From Spirochaetaceae bacterium (GTDB lineage: Bacteria > Spirochaetota > Spirochaetia > SZUA-6 > Bin103): 64,000 nt of DNA. Numbering within the stretch: the stretch's first letter is position 1; every line of letters begins with the position of its first letter. A program made the translations under genes and the position numbers. Below, one piece after another: positions 8,009-16,456 of this stretch. The notes beneath the pieces are model-generated. The model ran no database searches. It saw nothing but the letters and a program-made list of their open reading frames with translations, and had not been told where the DNA came from. The stretch is from NCBI GenBank assembly GCA_028820215.1, contig JAPPKD010000160.1:62001-126000 (forward strand), read 5' to 3'.

Positions 8009-8455
8009 GTGCTCGTGAGTGGTGTTCACCATGAGGCCGACCTCCAGAACGCCGTGGAGCGGCTGTCCGAGTCGGGGGCCAAGGTGACTCGTGCCAGGCG
8101 CGCTGTTTTGGAGGTGATGGCTGACTCCAGGAAGCACCTGAGCTCGACGGAGATCGTTGCGGGCGTGCTGGAGCGGGCGCCGAGTGTGGGACGGGCGAGC
8201 GTCTTCCGCACGCTCGACCTTCTTTCCCGGCTGGCGATCGTACGACCGACCTTTCTCTCGGGGCGCGCCCCGGTGTACGTGCTGATGTCGGAGGACGGCC
8301 ACCACGCACACATCGTCTGCCCCCGGTGCCTGAATGTGATCGAGATCGACGAGTGTCACGTATCCGACGCGTTGAGCAAGATTGCGCAGGAGCATGAGAT
8401 CCACGTGGCGGGCCATCTGTTGGAGGTGTACGGCTTGTGTGCCCCGTGCCGGTAG
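8009..8455 (+). CDS. Fur-family metalloregulator, Zur-like by context
   Basis: The protein has 148 residues with the Fur-family order: a winged helix at about 15-88 (VTRARRAVLEVM, then SVGRASVFRTLDLL as the recognition region) and a C-terminal dimer domain. Structural-zinc pairs are present as C104-x2-C107 and C144-x2-C147, with a histidine cluster HHAH at 98-101. GTG 8009 is used, and GTG 8015 is an alternative; neither has a strong Shine-Dalgarno. Linkage to a COG0523 GTPase and to palindromic operators favours a zinc regulator (Zur), but iron, peroxide (PerR) or nickel sensing cannot be excluded from sequence. Confidence 0.82.
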   Translation: MLVSGVHHEADLQNAVERLSESGAKVTRARRAVLEVMADSRKHLSSTEIVAGVLERAPSVGRASVFRTLDLLSRLAIVRPTFLSGRAPVYVLMSEDGHHAHIVCPRCLNVIEIDECHVSDALSKIAQEHEIHVAGHLLEVYGLCAPCR

Positions 8456-8505
8456 GTACTAAAGGCGCGCCGGTCACCGTCAGGCGTATGTGACGGATGT
8501 CGACA

Positions 8506-8974
8506 TCAAAACGGACTGCACGTCCGACGCACCCACGAAAGCGGTTGCCCGGCCAGCGAGGCCGCCATCGCGTCGAGCTCCTCTCGGGGTACCTCCAGGT
8601 GCCCGGTGCCGAAGGCGATGCGGCCCTCCTCCAGGTGGATGTGCCGGCCGGAGGTGATGTCGGTCGGCTCGCGCTGGGGGACGACCAGCAGGTGGGCGTG
8701 CGGGACGCCGAACCCGTGCACGACCAGGCCGACGCGCCGCGGGCGCAGCGTGCGGCGGATCGCACGCGACAGCCGCTGCGCGACCAGCAGGATGTGCGCG
8801 GCCAGGTCGTCCGGGAGGTCGCAGAAGTGGTCGATGTGCTCCTTGGGAATGACCATCAACTCGCCGGGACGCGCCGGGCGGATGCCCATGAAGCCCAGGG
8901 ACAACGTCGTCCTCGTGCACGCGGCTGCACGGCTCGCGGCCGGCCACGATCCGGCAGAAGACGCAGTCGCCCAC
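8506..8974 (-). pseudogene. HIT-family nucleotide hydrolase, frameshifted
   Basis: The N-terminal GDCVFCRIVAGREPCS and the later GLVVHGFGVPHAHLLVVP identify a histidine-triad nucleotide-binding protein, but they lie in two frames. The shift is at the GGG run 8898-8900, where removing one base would join DDVV to LGFMGIRPARPGELMVIP. The triad is H-A-H-L-L, so the third histidine of H-x-H-x-H is leucine. Initiation would be GTG 8974, 20 bases after the last gene of the sugar importer operon. The frameshift could be a sequencing error, but the missing histidine also hints at loss of function. Confidence 0.7.
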
Positions 8975-8993
8975 TAGTACCCCACCAAACGTA

Positions 8994-9929
8994 CTATCCC
9001 TTGACCGCGCCCAGCACCAGCCCCTTGGTGAAGTAGCGCTGCAGGAACGGATAGACCAGCAGGATCGGCACCATGCCGATGAAGATCTGCGCCGCCTTTG
9101 AGTTCTCGTCGGAGATGAACTTGAAGAACTCCTCGTCGGCGTAGTCCAGGTCCACGGAAGTGAGGTCGATCAGGATGGTGCGCAGGTAGGTGGCGAGCGG
9201 GACCTTGCGCGGATCGTGCAGGTAGATCAGCCCGAAGAACCACTCGTTCCAGTGGAACACCAGCACAAACAGGGAGATGGTGGCGATCGCCGCGGTGGAG
9301 ACCGGAAGGTAGACCCGCCACAGGATCTGCAGGTGGCCGGCGCCGTCGATGAACGCCGCCTCCTCCAGCTCTACCGGGACGCGCCGGAAGAAGTTGAGCA
9401 GCAGGATGATGTTGAACACCTGTGTGGGCAGCAACGGGATCAGGAGCGACCAGAAGCGGTTGATCATGCCCATCTTCAGCACCACGAAATAGGTCGGGAT
9501 CAGCCCGCCGTTGAACAGCATGGTGACGAACAGGAACCACATATAGGCACTGCGCCAGGGGAAGAGCTTCTCCCGCTTCGACAGCGCGTAGGCGGTGATG
9601 CAGTTGAACACCATGTAGATCGGCAGGGCCGCGCCGAGCCGCAGGAAGGAGACGCCCACCGAGCGCAGGAACTCCACGCGGGTAGCGACGAACTCGTACG
9701 CCTTGGTGTTGAACCCCACCGGCCACAGGCCCACCAGGTTGGCCACCGCGGCGGCGCCGGTGCTGAACGACACGGCCAGGATGTGCAGCAGCGGGATGAA
9801 GCAGACCGCCGCGTACAGCGCCATCAGCGTGTAATTGCCGGCCTGGAACGCGATCCGGCCCGGCCCCACGCGCTTGCGCAGCCGGCGCGAAGCATCCGCG
9901 CGCGGTTCGACCGTTGCCTGCGCCGCCAT
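8994..9929 (-). CDS. YtcP/LplC-type sugar ABC transporter permease
   Basis: A 311-residue inner-membrane permease of the CUT1 carbohydrate importer family, with about six helices. The EAA loop is visible as ELEEAAFIDGAGHLQILWRV, where the conserved glycine contacts the ATPase, and the C-terminus ends in KGLVLGAVKG as is usual for this subgroup. ATG 9929 overlaps the stop of the partner permease (ATGA). It is followed 20 bases later by the HIT gene. No ATPase gene is present nearby; such systems in Firmicutes and spirochaetes often share an MsmX-like ATPase encoded elsewhere. Confidence 0.88.
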   Translation of the reverse strand: MAAQATVEPRADASRRLRKRVGPGRIAFQAGNYTLMALYAAVCFIPLLHILAVSFSTGAAAVANLVGLWPVGFNTKAYEFVATRVEFLRSVGVSFLRLGAALPIYMVFNCITAYALSKREKLFPWRSAYMWFLFVTMLFNGGLIPTYFVVLKMGMINRFWSLLIPLLPTQVFNIILLLNFFRRVPVELEEAAFIDGAGHLQILWRVYLPVSTAAIATISLFVLVFHWNEWFFGLIYLHDPRKVPLATYLRTILIDLTSVDLDYADEEFFKFISDENSKAAQIFIGMVPILLVYPFLQRYFTKGLVLGAVKG

Positions 9930-10870
9930 CAGAAGATCCGGTAGTCGGCGTAACGCACCGCCAGCCAGTAGGACAGGCTGATCAGCACCAGCGAGACGAC
10001 CGACTGGAACAGCCCCACCGCCGCCGCCACGCTGTACTGAAACTCCAGTATGCCGACGCGGTACACGAACGTGCTGATGATGTCGCCGGTCTCGTACACC
10101 ACCGGGCTGTACAGGTTGAAGATCTGGTCGAAGCCGGCGTGCAGGGCCTGGCCGAGGCTGAGCACCCCGAGCAGCACGATGACGTGGCTGATGCCTGGGA
10201 TGGTCACGTAGCGGGTCTGCTGCAGGCGGCTGGCGCCGTCGATGGAGGCTGCCGCGTACAGGTTCTCGTCGATGCCGGTGAGCGCCGCCAGATAGATGAT
10301 CGTGCCCCAGCCGACCTCCTTCCACAGGTGGGTGGTGATGACCGTGAAGCGGAACCAGCGGTTGCTGCCCAGGAAGAAGATCGACTCGATGCCCAGCCAC
10401 TCCAGCACGCCGTTCACCAGGCCGCCGGTGGGCGACAGGATCACCAGGAAGATGCCGCCCAGGATGACCCACGACAGGAAGTGGGGCATGTAGATCACCG
10501 ACTGGATGGTGCGCTTGACCGGCATGTTGCCCATCTCGTTGAGCAGCAGCGCCACGCCCACCGGCAGCGCCAGCCCGAGCACGATCTTCCAGGCGGAGAT
10601 CACGAACGTGTTGAAGATGACGTTGCCGAAATTGGGCAGGGAGAAGACGTAGCGGAAGTTGTCCCAGCCGACCCATGGCTGCTGGCCGAACAGGCCCAGC
10701 GCCGGGTCGAAGTACTGGAACGCCATGGTGGCGCCGTACATCGGCAGGTAGGCGAAGATCGCGACCACCACCACGGCCGGCACCATCATCAGGTGCAGCG
10801 GCGCCGCCGGCGGCCGGTCGCGCCGGCGGCGCCAGAAGCGGCGGAGCTCGGGGCGCACGGTGGCGCTCAC
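9929..10870 (-). CDS. LplB-type sugar ABC transporter permease
   Basis: This 313-residue permease pairs with the YtcP-like subunit to form the membrane channel. LplB-group marks are LLLNEMGNMPVKRTIQ, YMPHFLSWVI and EVGWGTIIYLAALTGID before the EAA loop YAAASIDGASRLQQ. Substrates of this group are usually oligosaccharides or modified sugars, including alginate- or polygalacturonate-derived ones. It follows the solute-binding protein gene by 45 bases on the minus strand. A second set of the same type is at 48143-51931, but the two are clearly different in sequence. Confidence 0.9.
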   Translation of the reverse strand: MSATVRPELRRFWRRRRDRPPAAPLHLMMVPAVVVVAIFAYLPMYGATMAFQYFDPALGLFGQQPWVGWDNFRYVFSLPNFGNVIFNTFVISAWKIVLGLALPVGVALLLNEMGNMPVKRTIQSVIYMPHFLSWVILGGIFLVILSPTGGLVNGVLEWLGIESIFFLGSNRWFRFTVITTHLWKEVGWGTIIYLAALTGIDENLYAAASIDGASRLQQTRYVTIPGISHVIVLLGVLSLGQALHAGFDQIFNLYSPVVYETGDIISTFVYRVGILEFQYSVAAAVGLFQSVVSLVLISLSYWLAVRYADYRIF

Positions 10871-10915
10871 GTCCCGCTCCGCCGCGTCGAAGTCGAACCG
10901 ATTACCGAGAACTCC

Positions 10916-12547
10916 CTACTTCGTGGTCTGCCACCACTCGTTGACCTCGTCGGTGACGTCCTGGCCGCCGAGCCGGTACCAGTCGTCGACGAAGGTGTCG
11001 AATGCCTCCAGGGGCTCCTCGCCGATGATGATCTTGGCGAAGATCTCCTCCTTCATGGAGTTGAGGGTGGCGCCGCGCTGAATGTAGGCGGGGCCGAGCG
11101 GGCCATAGAACTGGTTGTACACGAAATGGTCGGAGTCGTAGAGCTCGCCCACCGTGATCATGGGGCTGCCGGGACCGTTGACGCGGTAGGAGATCCAGTT
11201 CTGGGTGACCCCGGTGTCGCCGTCGGTATAGGCCTTGACCTCGTTGAACGCCTTCATCTCGCGGCCCTCCGACAGCCGCGAGGTGTCCCCGTCCTCGAGC
11301 GCGGCGTTGATGCGCACGGACAGGTCGTGGCCGGCGAACATGCGGATGTTGTGGAACAGCCGCACGTGGTTGATGACGATGCCCTCGTCGTACTCGTTGA
11401 GGTCGGCGTCGCGGGTCGATCCGTGCACGTAGGTGTGGTTGTAGAGCTTGATCATCGCTTCCGGGTTGGGATAGTCGGCGCGCACGGCGAAGAACGTGGG
11501 CGGCTTGAGGTTGGACGGCGACAGGGCCACCGATCCGTCCTCGGAGGGCAGGTTGACCCAGTGCCAGTCCTCGTCGGGGTGGTTGTCCCGGAACTGCCGC
11601 AGCGGCCACGCCGGATTCCAGCGCTCGCCGAACAGCAGGCCGTACTTGCCGGCGGCCACGTCGCCGTAGGCGGCGCCGCGGTCCTTGACCACGAACTCGG
11701 GATCGAGCAGCCCGTCGTCGAACATCTCGCGCAGCTTGCCGAGCGCGGTGCGCACCTCCGGCTGCACGCCGGCGAACTCCAGCCCGCCGTCGCGCTCCAG
11801 CCACATGTCGGCGATGAAGTTGGCCGGGTAGGCGCCGTAGCCGGCGAAGAAGCCCTCGCCCAGGAACTTGAAGTCCTTGTCCAGCGGCAGGCCGAAAGTG
11901 TCGTCCTTGCCGTTGCCGTCCGGGTCCTGCGTGGCGAACGCGCGCGCCAGCTCGATCACGTCGTCCATGGTCTGGGGATCGGGCAGGCCGACGGCGTCCT
12001 GCCAGTCGTCGCGGATCCACAGGTACTTGGCGAACGGCTGCCGGTTGTAGTCCGGGAGCGCGTACAGCTCGCCGTCCACGGAGCCCGCCTCCAGGGTGAT
12101 CGGGCTCCAGTCCAGGTGCTCGCGCAGCTCGGGCAGGATGTACTCCTCGTAGAGCGCGCCGAGCGGCGCCAGCTTGCCGGCCCGCGCCAGCGACACCAGC
12201 TTGTCCTGCTCCAACAGCATGATGTCGGGCAGGTCCCCGGAGGCGATGGTGACCGCGATCTTCTGGTCGTACTGATCGTCGGTGCGGGCGATCCAGAGCG
12301 GCGTCACCTCGATGCCCAGCTCCTCCAGCCAGCTCCGCGTCCAGGGGTTGTTCTCGAAGCTGTCGCCGTCGGCGAACTGCTGGTCCACCAGCACCTGTGC
12401 GACGATGTTGGCCTGGATCGGCGGGTCGTACGCGCCGAGCGGTCCCGGCGCCATGGCGACGGCGGCCTCTTCCGCCGCCGGAGCGGCAAAGGCGATGCCG
12501 CCGGCGACACACGCCGCCAGCAACGCGATGGCCATGCGCGATTTCAT
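10916..12547 (-). CDS. Extracellular sugar-binding protein (family 1) of the LplB/YtcP importer
   Basis: The 543-residue exported protein starts at ATG 12547, which has GAGGAG nine bases upstream; a longer frame to 12616 has no ribosome-binding site. The signal peptide MKSRMAIALLAACVAG is followed by a cleavage region before AAPAAEEA. There is no clear lipobox. The mature part has the large two-lobe organisation of LplA-like binding proteins, with GDLPDIMLLEQDKL in lobe one and many aromatic residues such as WHWVNLP that could stack sugars. It is the first gene of the importer, and an upstream C45 peptidase gene reads in the same direction. Confidence 0.85.
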   Translation of the reverse strand: MKSRMAIALLAACVAGGIAFAAPAAEEAAVAMAPGPLGAYDPPIQANIVAQVLVDQQFADGDSFENNPWTRSWLEELGIEVTPLWIARTDDQYDQKIAVTIASGDLPDIMLLEQDKLVSLARAGKLAPLGALYEEYILPELREHLDWSPITLEAGSVDGELYALPDYNRQPFAKYLWIRDDWQDAVGLPDPQTMDDVIELARAFATQDPDGNGKDDTFGLPLDKDFKFLGEGFFAGYGAYPANFIADMWLERDGGLEFAGVQPEVRTALGKLREMFDDGLLDPEFVVKDRGAAYGDVAAGKYGLLFGERWNPAWPLRQFRDNHPDEDWHWVNLPSEDGSVALSPSNLKPPTFFAVRADYPNPEAMIKLYNHTYVHGSTRDADLNEYDEGIVINHVRLFHNIRMFAGHDLSVRINAALEDGDTSRLSEGREMKAFNEVKAYTDGDTGVTQNWISYRVNGPGSPMITVGELYDSDHFVYNQFYGPLGPAYIQRGATLNSMKEEIFAKIIIGEEPLEAFDTFVDDWYRLGGQDVTDEVNEWWQTTK

Positions 12548-12566
12548 GTTCTTCGTTCCTCCTCGT

Positions 12567-12584
12567 GAGCCGCGGATGCGGCTC
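12567..12584 (-). promoter_or_regulatory. Hairpin in the leader of the binding-protein gene
   Basis: GAGCCGC at 12567-12573 pairs perfectly with GCGGCTC at 12578-12584 around a four-base loop. On the minus strand it lies directly before the GAGGAGG Shine-Dalgarno of the sugar-binding protein. It could be a leader stabiliser or could affect ribosome access; there is no T-run. Confidence 0.4.
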
Positions 12585-12623
12585 CGCCCGAAAATGTAGC
12601 CGATAGCCGGCCGCACGGGGAAC

Positions 12624-13670
12624 TTACGGCAGGCGGTAGGGGCGGTACGGGGCTTGGTGGGAGGGGCCGGCGGTGGCCCACAGGGTCCGGGAGCGCAGGT
12701 CCAGCACCAGCGAGGACAGGGTCTCCAGGGAGGTGATGCGCGTGTCGCCGGGCCGCGGCGTCTGGCAGATGCGGTCGTCGCCGTCCCGGTCGGCGAGCCA
12801 GGATTCGAGCGTCCCTGGCGACACGTCGCGGGCGCCTCCGGTCAGCTCGCTCCAGCGCCGGCCGCGACTGAGGCTGTTCTCGAACCCGGACGGCTCGTGC
12901 GCCTCGCGGCAGTGGTTGGTGTGCCAGTAGAGCTCGGCCGGCGCCAAGTCGCGCTGGACCGGGCCGGCCGGCGTGTACTCGATCTCGTAGCCGGCGCCCG
13001 CGGCCTGAGCCGCGATCACGTTCACGGTGGCCAGCGGCGGGTTCGCGGCGAGAACGGCGCCGGCCTCCCCGATCGACGTGCACTGCAGCGCCGTGCGCTT
13101 GAGTCCCACGTAGAGCTGATCGCCGGTCGCGTGCCTGGCCGTGCAGTCCAGGCCGGCCGCCACCAGCCCGAGCCCGGCGGAGTTCAGTCCGAACTTCCCG
13201 GGCTGCCCGCACTCGCTGATCATCACGTGGTCGGGCCCGTCGTCGCACCGGCTGCGCAGGATCACCCGGAAGGCCGCCACCTCCGGCCGCCAGTCCCAGT
13301 TCTGGCCGAGCAGCGTGGCGCCGGTCGTGGACCGTTCCGCGCCCACGAACACGTTCGAGCACTCGCCGAGCGCCACCTCCGTGAAGGCGATCTCGTAGCG
13401 CGCCGACAGCGCGTAGACGTCGTGCAGGTGGCAGCGGGATCCCTCGGCGATCCCCTCGAACTCGGCGGCCAGCAGCCGGTTCAGCCGGTGCGTGGGCTCG
13501 ACGAAGCGCGCGGCGCGGCGGCGCACCTCGGCGCCGGTCAGCCCCAGCCGGCCGAACAGCCCGGCGTAGAACTCGACCGCCTGCTCCATCTGGCGGCGGA
13601 GGGCGCGCCCGTGCTGGCGTCCACGCTCGGCACTCGACCCGCGCAGGTCGACGACCGGCAGGTCAGCCAT
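12624..13670 (-). CDS. C45-family peptidase / acyl-CoA:6-APA acyltransferase-like Ntn hydrolase
   Basis: This 348-residue protein resembles the peptidase C45 family, whose model is penicillium isopenicillin-N acyltransferase. These enzymes cleave themselves at an internal cysteine that becomes the N-terminal nucleophile. GECSNVFVG places the candidate at C104, followed by LGQNWDW and MISECGQPGKFGLNSAGLG, both typical. No signal peptide is seen. The natural substrates of bacterial members are mostly unknown; amide hydrolysis or acyl transfer is expected. It precedes the importer operon on the same strand by 76 bases, so the imported compound could be its substrate, but that link is weak. Confidence 0.75.
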   Translation of the reverse strand: MADLPVVDLRGSSAERGRQHGRALRRQMEQAVEFYAGLFGRLGLTGAEVRRRAARFVEPTHRLNRLLAAEFEGIAEGSRCHLHDVYALSARYEIAFTEVALGECSNVFVGAERSTTGATLLGQNWDWRPEVAAFRVILRSRCDDGPDHVMISECGQPGKFGLNSAGLGLVAAGLDCTARHATGDQLYVGLKRTALQCTSIGEAGAVLAANPPLATVNVIAAQAAGAGYEIEYTPAGPVQRDLAPAELYWHTNHCREAHEPSGFENSLSRGRRWSELTGGARDVSPGTLESWLADRDGDDRICQTPRPGDTRITSLETLSSLVLDLRSRTLWATAGPSHQAPYRPYRLP

Positions 13671-13741
13671 GGGCGGCCGTTCGTGACCGAGCTTGATGCG
13701 GGAGCGTCAAAAGTGTTACACCACCTGAAGGAAACGGAGCG

Positions 13742-14008
13742 GTGCCCTCAAAGAACCCCAGGATCAACATCGTCGTCGATCCCCCAGTCTATGCGCAGAT
13801 CGAGCAGCTTGCAGAGAGGCGGGGAATATCGCTGTCGATGGCGGCGCGCGATCTCATCCGGGATGCGCTGGAGATGGAAGAGGACGTGGCGCTGGCAGAG
13901 CTGGCGGGTGAGCGCGAAGCGTCGTTCCGGGAGGACGCGGCGCTCTCGCACGAAGAGGTCTGGGGCGCTACCCGTCAGCTCGCGATGTACATCGCCCGAG
14001 ACATCTGA
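13742..14008 (+). CDS. Ribbon-helix-helix antitoxin of a RelE/ParE module
   Basis: An 88-residue protein with an N-terminal RHH fold: the strand PRINIVVDPPVYAQIEQ is followed by two helices containing GISLSMAARDLIRDALEMEE. The acidic C-terminal part would wrap the toxin. It starts at GTG 13742 after AAGGAAACGGAG. Its TGA (14006-14008) lies inside a CTGA overlap with the toxin frame, so the pair is probably translationally coupled. Antitoxins of this type usually repress their own promoter; I did not find an obvious palindrome before it. Confidence 0.7.
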   Translation: MPSKNPRINIVVDPPVYAQIEQLAERRGISLSMAARDLIRDALEMEEDVALAELAGEREASFREDAALSHEEVWGATRQLAMYIARDI

Positions 14009-14289
14009 CCGCCCGCTACCGGCTTCGCTACCATCCCGAGGTCGCAGCCGTCGACCTGCCCGGGCTGAATGGCGACGTTCGTGATCGGATTCGCCGAGCG
14101 ATCGAGCGGCGATTGCTTGAACATCCGGAGCTGTACTCGGAGCCGCTGCGGAGGACGCTGAAGCCCTACCGGAAGCTGCGGGTCGGCGACTACCGGGTCG
14201 TGCTGAAGATCGAGGATCGGGTCGTGACCATTCTCGCGGTCTGCCACCGCCGACACGTCTACCAGCGAGCGGAGAGACGAAGCGGGTGA
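14005..14289 (+). CDS. RelE/ParE-superfamily toxin, apparent CTG start
   Basis: From base 14005 the frame reads about 94 residues including YRLRYHPEVAAVDL, a basic helix DRIRRAIERRLLEHPE, LKPYRKLRVGDYRVVLKI and a final VCHRRHVYQRA. This is the RelE/ParE order of strand, helical hairpin and the RVGDYRV sheet. The basic C-terminus would contact mRNA or gyrase. The frame has no ATG, GTG or TTG at its beginning; CTG 14005 gives a four-base CTGA overlap with the antitoxin stop, just as ATGA and GTGA do elsewhere here. Automated callers may therefore miss it. The family call is good; the start is uncertain. Confidence 0.65.
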   Translation: MTARYRLRYHPEVAAVDLPGLNGDVRDRIRRAIERRLLEHPELYSEPLRRTLKPYRKLRVGDYRVVLKIEDRVVTILAVCHRRHVYQRAERRSG

Positions 14290-14290
14290 G

Positions 14291-15169
14291 TCAGCCGGCG
14301 GCGAAGCGGCCGGTGTTGGCTTCGTCGTGGTACTTGTTGATGCCGGGGACCTCGCGCATGCCGTGCCAGACGCCGCGGAACAGGGTGCGGCGGAGCGGCG
14401 GCATCGCGGCGATCACCTCCGGCGGCGGACAGCCCTTGCCCCACTTGGCGTTCACGGTGTTGTAGCAGGTGAACAGGCTCAGCCGGTCGCGCGTGCCGTT
14501 CGTCCAGCGGGTGCCGGTGTGGCAGAGCGCCTCGGTGAATATGACCGCCGAGCCGGCCGGGCAGGAGTAGGTTTCCCACAGCGCGCTGTCGCGGCCGGAC
14601 AGCGCCTCCGGGCGGGGGAACGCGCTCTTGTGGCTGCCGGACAGGAACAGCGTGCCGCCCTCGCCCGCGACGACCTCGTTCAGCTCCCACACCACCCGCA
14701 CCAGGCCGGCGTGGATGCGGCCCGGGTGCATCTGGTAGAGGTGGGAGTTCCCCGAGAAGTTGAACAGCCCGCCGCCGCCGTGCGGGGCGAAGTTGTCGTG
14801 GCCGGCCTGCCGGTGGCTGGTGTAGGTGTGGTCGAAACGGAACCCGTAGCAGTCCTCTGCCGCCAGCGGCTGATGGGAGACGATCTCGTTGAGGACGCCG
14901 ACCACCGCCGGGGCGTCCAGCAGCACCTGCGACCGGCCGCCGTGGTTGTCGCGCTCTTCCGGGGGCAGCTCCTCCGGTTGGTACAGGAAGCGCATCTGGT
15001 GCTCGCGGATCGACTTGAGTTGCGCCTCGTCCAGCAGGCCGGGCAGGGCGATCCAGCCCTTCAGGTCGAACAGGTACTTCTGCTCCTCGCTCATCACGAC
15101 GACCGGCAGCCCGTCGCCGTTCACCGCCGGCAGCAGTTGCCTGGCCTCGGATACGGTCACCACAGCCAT
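14291..15169 (-). CDS. Phytanoyl-CoA dioxygenase (PhyH)-like Fe(II)/2-oxoglutarate oxygenase
   Basis: A 292-residue protein of the PhyH family, which hydroxylates small molecules using Fe(II), O2 and 2-oxoglutarate. The N-terminal FDLKGWIALPGLLDE is the usual PhyH opening. Candidate iron ligands are the histidine in NFAPHGGGG and the distal one in ALCHTGTRWTNG, with the following RDRLSLF arginine binding 2-oxoglutarate. The common H-x-D is not obvious, so the second ligand is uncertain. A start at an internal ATG about 25 residues later is possible. It follows the methylaspartate ammonia-lyase gene by 25 bases, forming an operon with it and Fpg. The substrate is unknown. Confidence 0.72.
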   Translation of the reverse strand: MAVVTVSEARQLLPAVNGDGLPVVVMSEEQKYLFDLKGWIALPGLLDEAQLKSIREHQMRFLYQPEELPPEERDNHGGRSQVLLDAPAVVGVLNEIVSHQPLAAEDCYGFRFDHTYTSHRQAGHDNFAPHGGGGLFNFSGNSHLYQMHPGRIHAGLVRVVWELNEVVAGEGGTLFLSGSHKSAFPRPEALSGRDSALWETYSCPAGSAVIFTEALCHTGTRWTNGTRDRLSLFTCYNTVNAKWGKGCPPPEVIAAMPPLRRTLFRGVWHGMREVPGINKYHDEANTGRFAAG

Positions 15170-15194
15170 CGGTTCGATTCCGCCCGCCGGTGCA

Positions 15195-16445
15195 TCATGA
15201 TTCCTCCCCGGCGCCGCGCGCTGCGATCAGGGCGAGCGTGCGCGCCATCTCGTTGCCGACGATCTGCATGCCTTCGTCGATCCCCATGCCGGGGCGCGCC
15301 AGCACCCAGGCCGGCTCGGCGGCCAGCGCCAGGTGGGCGATGACCCGCGCCGACTGGTCGGTGTCCGCGCAGGAGCCGCCCAGGATCGGGCGCACGCCGG
15401 CGGCCTTGCAGTCCAGGATCGCCCGGCCGGCGTTGAGGATGGAGCCCAGGTCCGGGCTCTTCACGTTGACCATGTCCACGGCACCGGCGGCGAGGAAGGC
15501 GCGGATGTCGGCCAGCGTGTTGGCCCACTCGTCGACGATGATCGGAACGCGCGGCTCGCCGCGCGCGGCGAGCGCCTCGCGCAGGGCTGCCAGCGTCTCG
15601 ATCTGGGCGCTGCGCGAGTCCATCAGCACCGGCGTCTCCACGCTGAGCCGGTGCGGCAGCGCCAGCTCGCCCAGCCTGGCGAGGTAGTCGGCCATCCGCC
15701 CGACGTCGTGGCCGAACGCGACGCCGACCATGCCGTACACGTCGATGTGCAGCTCCGGCCGGTAGTCCGGCGGCGCGTGGCGGGCGATGCGGTCGACGAT
15801 CCAGCTCACGTACTCCTGCAGCCGTTCGCCCTGCGCCCCGAGCACGTCCAGGTCGTTGATCAGGCCGTGGGGCAGCACGTCGGCACGCTTCATGATCGCC
15901 TTGTCGACGCCGTGGTGCCGCTCGTCGCCGCATTGCACGTTGATGGCCACCGGCGCGGTCGCCACCGGCCGGCCGAAGCGGGCGGCCAGCACCTCCGCGG
16001 CGGTGCGCCCCTGTGCGACCGCGACCGCCTGCGCCAGCGCCTGTGATGCGCCGTAGAAGGCGGCGTTGCGGTGCAGCCGGTCGTCGAGCGGCAGCGCTTC
16101 CAGCTCCGCGCACATCTCTGTCAGGCCGCCCACCGGCCGGCCGCGCAGGTGGTCGGCGATCGCCTGCAGGTGCGGGAGTTGCTCCGCTGCCCGGAACAGG
16201 CCGTGCCTGCCGCCGGCCGCCGAATAGGCGACGCTCATGCCGTCGCCGGCGACGGTGGCGCCGCCCTCCAGGCGCAGGATCAGGGAGAACGCCTCGCTCG
16301 GCTGGCGGATCGCGTCGAAGCCGGGCGCCTGCGGCGTTCCCGGGTAGAGGTAACCGTCGCGGTGGGCGCCCGCGCGGATCGCCTGGAGATCCTCGTTGTA
16401 GTGGCCGCCGCGAGCCGGGACTACCACGGCCTGCTCGATACGCAT
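15195..16445 (-). CDS. Methylaspartate ammonia-lyase
   Basis: This 416-residue protein matches methylaspartate ammonia-lyase (enolase superfamily), which converts threo-3-methylaspartate to mesaconate and ammonia. Signature stretches are QCGDERHHGVDKAIMKRAD and ILGGSCADTDQ. The catalytic pair of the family appears as H193 (LPHG) and K329 (VNVKSPDLG), and metal ligands as D235, E269 and D305. ATG 16445 is the natural start. The pathway partner glutamate mutase (GlmES) is not in the window, so the mesaconate route for glutamate fermentation cannot be confirmed. It lies between Fpg and a PhyH-like gene. Confidence 0.88.
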   Translation of the reverse strand: MRIEQAVVVPARGGHYNEDLQAIRAGAHRDGYLYPGTPQAPGFDAIRQPSEAFSLILRLEGGATVAGDGMSVAYSAAGGRHGLFRAAEQLPHLQAIADHLRGRPVGGLTEMCAELEALPLDDRLHRNAAFYGASQALAQAVAVAQGRTAAEVLAARFGRPVATAPVAINVQCGDERHHGVDKAIMKRADVLPHGLINDLDVLGAQGERLQEYVSWIVDRIARHAPPDYRPELHIDVYGMVGVAFGHDVGRMADYLARLGELALPHRLSVETPVLMDSRSAQIETLAALREALAARGEPRVPIIVDEWANTLADIRAFLAAGAVDMVNVKSPDLGSILNAGRAILDCKAAGVRPILGGSCADTDQSARVIAHLALAAEPAWVLARPGMGIDEGMQIVGNEMARTLALIAARGAGEES

Positions 16446-16456
16446 GCCGGGCAGTA

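Noticed and set aside
9914..12568. Plus-strand open frame of 884 codons opposite the sugar importer genes
   Set aside because: It is rich in His, Arg, Val and Gln with no domain and lies antisense to three clear genes; high GC leaves such frames open by chance.
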